A DNA stretch of 64,000 bases from Semisulcospira habei. Its lineage: Eukaryota; Mollusca; Gastropoda; Semisulcospiridae. Each line of letters begins with the position of its first letter. Position 1 is the stretch's first letter. Under the pieces are notes generated by a model. The model ran no database searches. It was not told the origin of the DNA and saw only the letters and a program-made list of their open reading frames with translations. A program made the position numbers and the translations under genes. The stretch spans positions 52,593,960 through 52,657,959 of the forward strand of contig BTPG01000004.1 of the NCBI GenBank assembly GCA_036245525.1, given 5' to 3'. This document shows, piece after piece, positions 1 through 12,800 of the stretch.

Positions 1-154
1 ATCTGATAGCCAGGTACCATCAGGCTCTAAGCATAAAGATGATGACATACATGTCTTCTCTACGCATGCTTTGCAGTCTCCCAGCGCACACTCAGTCCAC
101 CACTATAATAAAGTGAATGCCCTTGGTTTTCTCTACCTGAGAAACTGGCGAAAA

Positions 155-225
155 TGTCGATAGGCATAGATCTTCATGAGCCAAATGCCAGGCTTCATGT
201 AGATCTATACCTCTTGCAGATCATT
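155..225. repeat. Palindrome family B (degenerate)
   Basis: The arms GGCATAGATCTTCATGAGCC and GGCTTCATGTAGATCTATAC face each other. Related to the better copies at 49769-49840 and 54163-54245, which share CAAGAGG...GATCNTCATGAGCCCC. Confidence 0.6.
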
Positions 226-479
226 GGTGAAGTGCACTGTGTAAACTAAAAGTGTTGCCCGGGTACCCGTGTTGCCCCGTGCTGGTACATGAACTTCCTC
301 GAAGGAAAGCAACCGGTAAAACGGCATACAAATGATAAAGAATCATCACAAATGAAAGGTTATTGAACACTGTCCCTCACCTGTATTCGGAGATTTTAAT
401 CCATGACTAGTACTAGATGGCCTCTGCCTAAGAATGTAGATCCCGTAAGTTCACCACTGATATCTTCTGACAGGAAAGA

Positions 480-744
480 GAGGTGTGACGTCACAGAAAT
501 CACTCCCCGACAAAATTACAGATTAATAAGTAAACATCAATTTTAACAAAATTATGTTTGATTGTCTAAACTTGTAATAAATGAAAAATCTACATTCATT
601 TTGTTGTAGTAAAATTCTATGTGACCTCACTTCCGGTGACTTGCATGGCGCGCAATCTAAAGTCATTGCGGGAAAGGTTTAGATTACGTTTTAATTTGTA
701 ATTTTCCTGACAATCTATGTGATCAGTGAGAAACCGTACGCAAT
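480..744 (+). promoter_or_regulatory. Putative WDHD1 promoter / 5' UTR
   Basis: Upstream of the start codon are a perfect CRE palindrome (TGACGTCA, 486-493), an ETS-type core (ACTTCCGGT, 629-637), an E2F-like TGGCGCGCAA (646-655) and a second E2F-like site on the opposite strand (GCGGGAAAGG, 668-677). Such sites suit an S-phase gene, but function is inferred from motif matches only. Confidence 0.4.
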
Positions 745-809
745 ATGAAGCCTATGCGCTACGCTCACAATGAAGGACATACAGACTTGTGCTTCGATGA
801 TTCTGGCAG
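745..809 (+). CDS. WDHD1: WDHD1 exon 1
   Basis: Begins at the ATG at 745 and encodes [20 protein letters not shown], the conserved WDHD1 N-terminus. The donor is GT at 810-811 and the exon ends in phase 2. The split codon is completed by exon 2 as Arg. Confidence 0.88.
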
Positions 810-3800
810 GTTTGTAATACCTTTTTTCATACCGTCGAATGGATCGTCTGCTAGAGCTTTGTGTTCCAAAGCTATGGCAAGCCTGTCACATTAGGGATAC
901 ATTCAACCCCATACACCAGTACGTAATACTAATAGATGATTAGTGTTATCATGGCCCACAGACAGAAGAATTGCAACAATAATGTACATCACGGAATAAA
1001 TTATAAAGCTTCTCCTTATAAATCCTGTTTCAAGTCTTCTATAAGTATAAACCATATCATACTGAGGCTAAAACAGTAAAAGCCTCAAATTTGTACACTG
1101 CCATGTATGCAAGCTACATTATAGTACTTACAGATAAGGATATAGACCAATGGCTTTAGTTCAAGGATGGTACCAGAATAGCTTGGTGCCTAGAGGCGCC
1201 AAGCTATTCTGTCACTACCCTTGAACTATTTTAGTCAAACTTATTTCACACACTGGTGTATTCCAAATGATAAGGGTTAATTTATAGAACTTAGAAGTTT
1301 TTAGGAATTGGACGCAGTGGGGCAGTTTCACTTTTTCAGTAGCACGTACAGTATGATTTTCAGTAGCATGTACATGACTTCATAGGCATGCATGCCTCAG
1401 ACTGTTTGAGTGTTTCAGTGAAGTAACATTTAACAAGATAAAAATTACCTCATTTCTAGTTACAGAATGTACATTTGGCACAAAGTGCCATAACTGTATG
1501 TAAACATGAAAATCTCCGATTATTGTGTAAATGTATACAATTACAAGTGTGAAAATTGACAACTTGCTTCAGTGTGAAAATTGACAACTTGCTTCAATCA
1601 GAGGGTGTCTAAGAGAGCCTCCAAGCATACTGAAATTGGACGTCTCATTGAAGAGTTAAATAACCATTTGTACAATTAGAAAGTCCATAGACCCACATTG
1701 GGAGTCCGTAAATTTTGTCATATTCACTTTAAATTTGGTATTTAGTTTTTGGAGAAAGACATTGGATTTGTTCTTTTTTTTTTTATTTATTTTTTTTTTT
1801 TTTTGGGGGGGGAGGGGAACTTCTTCAGTAAACATTAATTCTATGCAGAAAAAAATTTAAAAGGTAAGAATCCTCAGACTTATGGAGAAAATCAGACGGT
1901 GACATAAAAGCAGGAAAACCATCAGCATGCAGACATCCACGCAATTCTCTAGATAAATCTCTCTCTCACACACAAACACACTGATGTGCTGTCAGAAGAA
2001 CATGTGTGCATACAGTAGACTAGAATATCATGTAGGTTACAGGTAAAGTCAACCTCACTTCACACAAATTATAGGACAAATCAAAGACTGAAATTCTAGT
2101 TTTGTCACCATTTTTCTCAAGTCTAGAAGGCAAAATGGAACTCATATCGGGTATAATATAAAATTACATAAAAACTAAATACGTCATGATGAATAACGTT
2201 TTTCAAACCAATAACATGTATGCACTGTGCCCCTTATAGAGTTCATTGATGCATTGGAAAATCTGCGAGGCTTTTTCAATAGGAGATATTTCAACATCAG
2301 AATTGGGTCAAAAAAATAACAGATAAAGACCCTTGACAGCAAGGACAGTTCACATATTGTGGGTTATGGTTCAACCCATCTTGTTAATATTATACTGTAG
2401 ACACAATGGGAGGGGGGCTTTGTGTAATTTGTACCACTAGGTTGAACTGACAAGGCTTTAGGCATCTGGTAAAGCCACGGGATAGTGTCCATATGTATCC
2501 AGGTTTTACAGTGCACAATTGTTTGTGGCATGGCCAAGAATTTTTGGCTCACATGCGCAGCAAAAGTGAGTCTGTTCTAGGCCAGTGGTTGTTCGTCTGT
2601 TGCCATCCGCCATCATCTATGGTAAACTTTAACGTTGGCATTTTCTCAGAGACTGTTTCAAGCCATAGTCTTCAAACTTGGCCTAGGGATACTTTGTGGC
2701 AAGACCTTTCTAAACGTATAAATTTGATTGACCTCTAACAGAGGTCAATATCACAAGGGATCAGGAAATAGGTCAAAAATTGCTATGACATAATGTATTT
2801 TTTTCTCAAATACTATTCACAACTCAAACCCAAACTTGGTACAAAGTTGCCTGATGGGAAGACCATTCTAATTTTATGCATGGCATACTAATTTGGTTGA
2901 TCCCTCAGAAAGGTCAAGGGTCACAAAAGCTCAGAAAATAGGTAAAAAATAGCCATATTTTGACAAAAGATGGTTTATCTCAAATTTCCCAACTTCAAAC
3001 CCAAACTTGCTATGTACAGAGATACCTGATGTTAAGACCTATCTAAGCATACTAATACACAACCACACACTTCTTCCCCTTTTCCTATGCCCTTCCACCC
3101 CTTCCGCCTCCCCCCGCCTCTTCAATTTCTCCACCTCCCTTCCTTCTTCTCCCACTTCTTTTCCTCTCTTGCTCATCTACCGCTCCCTGCTCTCTTCGGC
3201 CGCACCCTCCTCCCCCTTCCTCCCCTCACCCCTTCCTCCTTCGCCTGCTTTTTCCTCCTCGTCCATTATCCCCCCTTTCTCCTCCCCTTTGCCCTCCCCC
3301 TCCCTCTACCTCAGCTTTTCCTACTCTCCTCCCTCCTCCCCCCCCCCCCTCACCCTCCTCTCGCATCCTCTTTCTTGCCCGGTTCTCTTCCCCGTCTTTT
3401 CCTCCTCCCCCCTCTCCTCCTCCCCCCTCTCCCCCTCCCCCGTCCTTCCCCCCTCCATCCTCTTTCCCCCCTCCCCACCCTCCTCTTCCTTTGTCCTCTT
3501 TTTCGTCCGTTTCTTCTCCCTCTTCCTCTTCTGGCTCATCCAACCTAAAACTGTGTCTGTTCAATGCACAGTCTGTCTGCAAAGATGGCAAAGCCGACGT
3601 GATTTCAGATTTCATTCTAGACAATGACCTAGATGTTGTCGTGATCACCGAAACGTGGCTCCGCTCAGCTGACGATGAACCCATCATCGCCAGCGTCACT
3701 CCGAGTGGCTACCGCCTGGCCTCCTTCCCGCGTGCTTCCAGAGGGGGTGGCATTGCCATCATCTACAGTGACTGTCTTTCTGCTCACCTCTCCTTCTCTC

Positions 3801-6800
3801 AGTCTCTCCCTTTTGCTCATCCCTCCTTTGAATCTGTCGAGGCCGTAGCAACACTCCCTGGCCAATCCCTCATCTTCTCATGTATCTATCGCCCCCCTCC
3901 AAGCTCTCAAAACAAACTCCCAAACTCCATGTTCCTCACCGAGTTCGACCTCCTCGACCACTACAGCACACGACTCGGAAAACACATCCTTCTTGGCGAC
4001 TTTAACTTCCACTTCGACAAACCCGACCACCCTGACACAAAACGCCTTTGCACGTCACTTTCAAACCACAATCTTACACAACACATCACTAAACCCACCC
4101 ACCGACTCGGCCACACCCTCGACTGGATCATCACCCGCACCTCCGATCAACTCTTCCTCGATTCTGACACCTCTTTTGTGCTTCCCTCCGACCACCTCGC
4201 TATTCTCGTCGCCCTCAACCTACCTCCCCCAAAAAAACCCAAGCTCTTTGTCTCTCGTCGAAAACTAAAATCTGTCAACCGAGAGAACTTCTTCGACGAA
4301 GCTGTCGACCTTCTCTTGGACCCCGCCGGGGACCCCTCTCCCGATCTTGCATCCCATTTCGATTCCTCCCTTCGAAAACTTCTAGACACCCATGCCCCTG
4401 TCACCACCTGCTCCATACCCAACCGACTCCCCTCCCCCTGGCTCACTGACGACATACCTGAGTCCAAGTACGAGCGTCGTCAAGGGGAACGCCGCTGGCG
4501 CTCATCTGACCTCACCGTTCACAGAGAGATCTTCCAAACCACCAGATCCAAAGTCTGCAGAATGATCTCCAACTCCAAACGTAAACACCTTCAAAACAAA
4601 ATCCTCGAATCCACTTCTTCCAAAACCCTCTACACTACCATGAACACACTCCTAGGCACTTCTAAAGACTCTCCTCTTCCCAACACACACAGCAAAGAAG
4701 AACTTCCGTCCGCTTTCTCCTCCTATTTCTCCGACAAAATCCAAACTGCGCAACACACTCGACACTGCCTTCTCCGCCTTGCCTTCCTGACCCCCCCTTT
4801 TCCGGCACTCCCCTCTCGTCCTTCTGCCCCGTCTCTCAGGATGAAGTCCTCAAGACCATAAAGTCCATGCCTTTCAAAACCTGCGAACTAGACCCCCTCT
4901 CTACCGGGACGGCCTCCCAAAACTTTTGCCCTTCATTACTGACATCATCAACACATCTCTAGAGAATGGCTCCGTCCCCGATATCTTTAAGTCCGCCATC
5001 GTCCGTCCTCTCCTAAAAAAACACAACCTCGACCCAAACGAACTCAAGAACTACCGCCCAGTCTCTAATCTCTCTTTCCTGTCCAAGCTTCTTGAGAAGG
5101 TTGTCCTCAACCAACTCAACCTCCACCTCGCCGACAACAACCTCCTCAGTCCCTTCCAGTCTGCCTATTGGAAACATCACAGCACTGAAACAGCCCTTCT
5201 ACATATCCTAAACAACCTGCTTCTCTCCACTGACTCGGGCAACATCTCCCTTCTTACGCTACTCGATCTCTCTGCCGCCTTCGACACCATAGACTACTCT
5301 ATCCTCCTCCACCGCCTTCACCACTCCTTTGGCATCACCGACTCTGCTCACTCCTGGTTTCTCTCCGACAGACAGCAGTCCGTCACCATCGACGGCGTCT
5401 CCTCCAACCCAGTCAGGCTCTCCTGCGGCGTTCCACAGGGGTCCGTCCTGGGCCCGGTCCTTTTCACACTCTACACCTCTCCCCTGTCCAACATCATCCA
5501 GTCTCACCACATAAACCACCACCTCTACGCTGACGAGTCACAACTACTAGGCAAAGACAAACTCGACAACACTCAGACACTACTGACTCGCACGGCTGAC
5601 TGCTATGAAGACGTGAAACACTGGATGACAGCAAACAAGCTCAAACTGAACGACGACAAAACGGAAGCCATGCTGGTAGGCTCTCGCCAGAAACTTTCCC
5701 AGCTCCCTCCCTCTCTCCACCTTCAACTCGACAGCACCCCCATCTCCCTCTCTGACTCAGTCAAGAACCTTGGAGTTATCCTCGATTCCTCTCTTTCCAT
5801 GACCAGCTTCGTCTCGGCCACGGCCCAGGCATGTTATTTCCACCTCCGCCGCATCAGTCGGATCAGAAAATACCTCACTACCGAAGCTGCCACCAAACTC
5901 GCTGTCTCTCTCATCTTATCTCGCATCGACTACTGCAACTCTCTCCTTTCGGCCTTCCTCTCTCCACCACTCTCACTCTCCAGCACGTCCAGAACAAGGC
6001 TGCCCGCCTCGTCCTCAGAAAGAAAAAAGTCCGACCACATCACTCCCCTGCTCAAGCTCCTTCACTGGCTCCCCATCCCCTAACGCATCCAATACAAGAC
6101 TCTGTCTCTCTGCTACAAATCCCTGAACAATACGCTCCTACCTATCTCTCCAACTTACTTCACCCCTACACTTCTTCCCACTCCCTCCGCTCCGCCTCCG
6201 ACCCTCTCCGCCTCCTCATCCCCCGCACCAAACTCAGCACTTTCGGCCCCCGCTCCTTCTCAGTATACGGTCCATCCACCTGGAACACTCTCCCACTCTC
6301 TCTCCGTCAGAAACACTCTCTCTCTCCTCCTTCCAGTCCGCCCTCAAAACTCACCTCTTTCAACAGTTCTAGCACTATATCACCACACTCCCCACCCCAA
6401 GCTGACCGTCGTAATGTATTTTCACTATTTGTGTTACGTGAGTCATTGTCTAAAGCGTGCGTGTGCGAGTTGTGAGTGCGTGCTTAGAGTTATAATTATT
6501 ATAAGATAAGCGCATTTTAAATACTGTAATTATTATTATTATAATAATTTTAATGAGCTCTTGGAAAGGTCAATGGTCATGAGGTCGGCAAATGTGTGTA
6601 AAATGCCAATGTTTGATAGAATTGTAGTTATTATCAACAGTTTTGCAAACTGTTTAATCGAATTTGGCACAAAGGTAGCTGATGATGATAAGACCTTCCT
6701 ACATGTATACTAATTTAGTCAACTCATCGTAAAGGTCAAGGGTCACGGTGTTTGACTTGACAGAAAATGTATGAAAACTGATTAAATTTTAAGAAAACAT

Positions 6801-9800
6801 GGATTTTGCTGGTGCAAAGCCATCCCTTTCCTCGCGCTGGGACCATACGGCGTTGAGGCGCGTCCCCTGGGTGGTGGATAGGGGGTCCCTCGTGAGAGGG
6901 GTGCACCGAATGAAATAAGGTGCCGTGAACCAACATGGTCTAAGGGAAGGTGACCCCGACAGAAAACCCCTGGTCCTCCTAGTAAGGGGGTTGGGCGAGG
7001 GGGTAGCTTCCCCACCCTGCAAAAAAGGAAATAGCTACAAAAACGCCGACGAAAAGATTAACAGTAATTCCTTTCCTGGAGGAGGAAGGTTCTTCTACTA
7101 GAAGACTTATGACGTCCTGTGGTGAAAGCCGGAAGTCTTCGGAAGCCACAGGACCGAGCCGCCTCTCTCTATCCAGGGATACAACCATGGGCACATGGAA
7201 CGTCAAGACCATGTACCAGAGCGGCAAGGCCGCCCAGATAGCAGCGGAAATGCAAAAGTACAACCTTTCCCTGCTAGGCATCAGTGAAGCCAGATGGACG
7301 CAGTCTGGCCAGAAAAGGCTGTTAAGTGGGGAGATGATTCTGTATTCAGGTCATGAAGAGGAGAATGCCCCCCATACAGAATGAGTAGCACTCATGCTGT
7401 CACCAGTGGCACAGAGAGCGCTGATGGGCTGGGAACCTCTTGGGCCAAGAATTATAACAGCAGCCTTTAGAACCAAGAAAAAGCTCAAGCTGAACGTCAT
7501 CCAGTGTTATGCGCCCACCAATGACAGTGACGAGGAAGAGAAACAAGAGTTCTACGACCGACTCCAGAGTGCCGTGGACAAATGTGCGGAGCGAGACATC
7601 ACCATCGTCATGGGCGATTTTAATGCCAAAATAGGGGAGGACAACACCGGATACGAAGAGGTGATGGGGAGACAGGGACTAGGCTCGGAGATGAGTGAGA
7701 ACGGGGAGAGGTTTGTAGACTTTTGTGCTCTAAACCGACTTGTCATTGGAGGCAGCATCTTCCCACACAGAAGAATACACAAAGCAACTTGGGTCTCACC
7801 TGACCATACAACAGAGAACCAAATAGACCATATCTGCATTAGCAAGAAATTTAGAAGATCCCTTCAAGATGTTCGAGTGAGGAGGGGAGCAGATGTCGCC
7901 TCAGACCACCATCTGCTTACCTTAAGAATGAAGCTCAAGCTAAAGAAAAGCCGCACAGAGACAACAAGAAGACAGCGCTATAATGTAGGCCTCCTGAGAG
8001 AAACTGGAGTTAGAGAAGAGTTCAAACTGGTGCTGTCCAACCGGTTTCAAGCGCTACAGGAGCTAGTAAATGAAGAGGAGGCGGTCACCACAGAGCAGCA
8101 GTGGAAGGCAGTTAGAGAGGCGCTGAACTCAACCTGCAAAGACACTGTAGGGTTCAGGAAACACCACCACAAGGACTGGCTGTCGGCACAGACCTTGAAG
8201 AAGATAGAAGCGAGGAAGCAGAAGAAAGCAGCGGTCAACAACAGTCGCACGAGAGCAGCCAAAGTAAGGGCACAGGGGGAATACTCGGAAGCCAACCGCG
8301 AGGTGAAGAGGAGTATCAGGGCAGACAAGAGGGCCTACACAGACAGCCTGGCAGCAGAGGCAGAAAAGGCAGCAGGCAGCGGCAACATGAAACAGCTCTA
8401 CGACATTACCAGAAGATTGTCGGGTAAGTATGGCCATACAGAAAGACCAGTAAAAGACAAAGAAGGCAAGCCTATTGCAGACAGAGCAGACCAACTCGAC
8501 AGATGGGCCGAGTATTTTGAAGAGTTACTGAACAGACCTAGCCCACCCGACCCCCCCGACATCCAGCCGGCAGAGACCGACCTACCCATCAGCTGTGACA
8601 GACCCAGCCGGGAAGAGATCAGAAAAGCAGTGGCATTTTCGAAGAAGGGCAAAGCAGCAGGGCCATATGGCATCCCAGCAGAGTCTCTGAAAGCAGACCT
8701 AGAGACAACAGTTGAGATGCTGTACCCACTGTTTGGAAAGATCTGGGAAGAGGAGGTGATGCCAGCTGACTGGAAGGAGGGGTACCTAATCAAGCTTCCC
8801 AAGAAAGGCGACCTCAGCAAGTGTTCCAACTACAGAGGAATCACCTTGCTGTCAGTACCAGGAAAGGTCTTCAACAGGATCATCCTAGAGAGAATGAAGA
8901 GCTCCGTTGACCCCCAGCTGAGAGACCAGCAAGCAGGATTCAGGAAGAACCGATCATGTACAGACCAGATCGCCACTCTCCGCATCATCGTGGAACAGTC
9001 TCTGGAGTGGAGCTCCCCGCTGTACGTCAACTTTGTGGATTATGAGAAAGCATTTGACAGCGTGGACCGAGAGACTCTGTGGAAACTCCTACGACACTAC
9101 GGTGTACCCACAAAGCTCGTCCGCCTGATCAAGAGCAGCTATGATGGCATGACATGTCGCGTGATCCACGAAGGGCAGTTCACCAGAGAGCTCCAGGTCA
9201 GAACTGGTGTCAGGCAGGGGTGTCTGCTGTCTCCGTTCCTCTTCCTACTGGCCATAGACTGGGTCATGAAGATGACCACAGAGCACAGACGAAGTGGAAT
9301 ACAGTGGACACTGTGGACACAGCTTGACGACCTCGATTTTGCAGACGACTTGGCATTACTGTCCCACACTCATCAACAAATGCAGGACAAGACCACGAGG
9401 CTTGCTGACATCTCGTCCCAAGTGGGCCTCACCATTCACAAACAGAAAACAAAGACAATGAGGCTGAACGCAACCAGGGAAGAACCAGTCTTGCTTGCTG
9501 GCACCCCATTGGAGGAGTGGAGTCCTTCACCTATCTCGGGAGCATCATAGACAAAAAAGGCGGCACTGATGCAGATGTCAGAGCACGAATCGGTAAAGCC
9601 AGAGCAGCCTTTCTCCAGTTGAAAAAAGTGTGGAGTTCCAGAGAGCTGTCACAACACACCAAAGTCCGGATTTTCAACTCCAATGTAAAAGCAGTTCTCC
9701 TATATGGAGCAGAGACATGGAGATTGACAAAAACCACAGTCAACAGAGTACAGACCTTCATGAACAGTTGCCTTAGAAGAATTTTGAAAATCCACTGGCC

Positions 9801-12800
9801 AGAGAAGATCAGCAACGTCAGACTCTGGGAGAGAACAGAGCAGATAACAGCAGAGAATGAAATTGGGCGAAGAAGATGGGGATGGATCGGTCACAGTCTG
9901 AGAAAGCCAGCTTCCAGTATCACCAGGCAGGCATTGTCATGGAACCCCCAGGGAAAGAGGAAAAGAGGTAGGCCGAGAAACTCCTGGCGCCGAGACCTCC
10001 AAGCAGACATCAAGAGACTGGGAACCACCTGGAGTAGAATCGAAGGAGAAGCACAGGACAGGAGTTGCTGGAGGTCTCTCGTCGACGGCCTATACCCGGG
10101 TAGGGGTGACAGGCGTAAGTAAGTAAGTAAAGCCATCCCTTTACTTTTAATAGAAAGTCATTTTGTTTCCATTCGCATTGGTGCAGATACATCCTTACAT
10201 GCGGCACAGACGGCGATGTGCGCATATGGGAAGGGATAGATGATGATGATGCAGTTTCCCATCGAGTTGGCGATCGGGTCTACGGAATTGCCATCAAAGT
10301 GAGTGCCAATATCCCAGGAGAGTTTTCTTTCGCACCTTGGATGTTTTGTTTCATGCCAAGGTAAACATTTGAGTTTATTGTGATGATGGTAAAAGGTTAC
10401 GATGAAAACAATATAAACTCAAATGATTATCTTGACATGAATTTGATAAAACAAACATCTGACATCAGTGCATGTGTGCTGGTATGTGATTTTGGACCTT
10501 GTGACTCTAGGCCATGCTTGTAAGTTCCAAAATCACAGACCAGCACACCTATTCTGATTATCAGATTGGAAGAATAATGAAAATAATAATAAGCCAAGAA
10601 TAATCGATTTACAAACATGCACTGCTGTCCAGCTATTCCTTTCTATCTAATTAAAGCATGCCTTTAAAAATGGTTTAATCTGTATCATTCGACACAATGC
10701 ATTGGTAAACAAAACTATTTATTTAACCCCCAGGGTCCCATTTCCATTTGGAGATGTTGCCTAATGACTATGTGCTAGCTGCAGGAGATTGATCAACCAT
10801 CGTCTGCTGGTGGGCGTTGGGGCTAAATGGGTTAAGCTATATCTTTTAATTTTGCAGTTTTTTGTTTCCTTACTAGACATCAGTATAAAACTAACAAAAC
10901 TATTTGTGTCACAGAATGGCCGCTTCTTCACAGCAACAGATGCCAATTCGGTTCAGGCAAGCAAGTTTCCTGATGGCTCACCTGATGGTCTTATCACCAG
11001 GTTTACGGCCCCTGTCAATCACATGGTCTTCAACTCAGCAGGCACCACAATGGTTGCAGGGTCAAGGTACAGATCACTAAGATTTACATTAATTTATTAT
11101 TATTTACATTATTTATTAGTTAACCCCTTGTGCATGTAGTCTCCGGTACTTTAAACAGCACTGGCTGCATGCACAAAGGGGTTAATTTACAATAACATGG
11201 TGTGACTGCTTGATGATTTTTTGTTGTTGATTTTTTATTTTGTTGAGGCTAAGGCCACATTTCCCAAATTCCCATGATAATTCAAGGGTAGTGCCAGATT
11301 CGCTTGGTGCCTAACGGCGCCAAGCGAATCTGGCATACCCTTGATTTATCATAGATGGTCCATCTCCAGCTGCAGTGCTTTGGGGCTAAATGGGTTAACC
11401 TCTTCAGCCTGGGGCAACATTTGGAAGCCACCTTTTTTTCCAGAGGTTATATCACCAGTAAGTAATATCAAGAGAAATGTTGATAGACAAACTCAGTCTA
11501 AGGGTAAGTGTGACATCCTGGCTTATGATTTTTGGGACGCCTTACAGCTTGTATCTGTGTACTGTCCAAAATCACAGAAAAGTACATATTTAGTCCAATC
11601 TTGCATTGGGTCTGCTCAGGCCAGTAGAGTTTTTGCAGTTTTGATCACTTTCATGTCAAGCTTGAATAAAGCCCAAAATGCCAGTAGTTTAAAGTGCTAC
11701 TTTTATCACACAATATCAGTTGTGGATGAGAGAATAATAATAAATCATGCTTATACAGTGTGTTGTTACTTGTCCCTACAGTCACCGAGTCAGGCTCAAA
11801 GCGCTGTTACACAAAACACAAAGTTTCTAAGAACACACACACATTTGGAATTAACATACTAGATAAAATTTATAAATGTTGGTGCTTAACCCATTACATC
11901 CTCAGGTTGAATTTTTAATATTTGCTTATTATCCTATCAGTGATTATTATTACACAGAAATGTGCGTATCTGACCCTCTGGAGCCACCTCTGACGCACTA
12001 GTGTTCCGAGCTCTGCGTCAGACTGGCGTAGAAATGTTTACTCTGACACACTAACTGAATAAGCTTTATCTTGACGCACTGAAAAACTCACCAGTGAGTC
12101 ATCATGAACACGTTTCACAGCCGTGCGTGCTGAGCAGAACAATGCTTTTCAAGTTGTAAGAGCGCCGAACGCCAATGCAGCAACAGTACCACATGCGCAG
12201 CAACAGAAGTTTGTGTTACAATGTATGTGATCATCTAAGACTTCATCATTTCTGTGACCCCCTGGGAAATCCTGCTGACCCTCTGGCAACTGTAAACTTA
12301 ATCTGCCGCGCTGGATCTGACCCCATATATATAAGAAAAAAATCAACACTGCCTCTAAGAGCTGTATTGCATATTAGGAGATAGATCCACCATTTTAGTT
12401 CAATGGTGGTGCCAGATTCCTTTGGTGCCTCAGGCACCAAGCTGTTCTGGCACCACCCTTGAACTATCATGATCAAATTTATCATTTGATGATTGAAAAC
12501 TGACTGAAAGGTAGGATACAGCCTTACAAGTTCACTTAACCCATTTAACCCTGAGTCCCTACAGCTAGAGATGGATTGACCATGATAATTCAAGTGTAGT
12601 GCCAGATTAGCTTGGCGCCTGAAGGCGCCAAGCTAATCTGGCACTACCTTGAATTATGGACAATCCATCCCCTGCAAAACTGGTACATAGTCATTAGGCA
12701 ACACCTCCAAAATTTGAGAAATAGCACCTTGGCACTAACAGGGTTAAATAACAAATTCACAGAAAATTGCTGAGTGGTCTATATCATTGTTGGTATTGTG

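Larger units (their letters stand above)
3058..6545 (+). mobile_element. CR1/L2-like non-LTR retrotransposon (decayed)
   Basis: Carries an endonuclease, a reverse transcriptase and a C-terminal tail typical of CR1/L2-group LINEs, and ends in an ATAAGCGCATTTTAAATA-like 3' end with an ATT-rich microsatellite. It is inserted into a tandem-repeat array. The 5' boundary is uncertain and no clean target duplication is visible. Several frameshifts break the reading frame. Confidence 0.8.

Noticed and set aside
3087..3699. Pro/Leu-rich and Gly/Glu-rich frames over the C/T tract
   Set aside because: These are low-complexity readings of a polypyrimidine tract with no conserved domain.
7552..8829. Antisense frames across the RTE copies
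   Set aside because: They recur at the same place in all four copies and are shadows of the LINE reading frame.
10427..10618. Small - strand gene in intron 2
   Set aside because: The frame lies over two inverted repeats and has no recognisable protein features.
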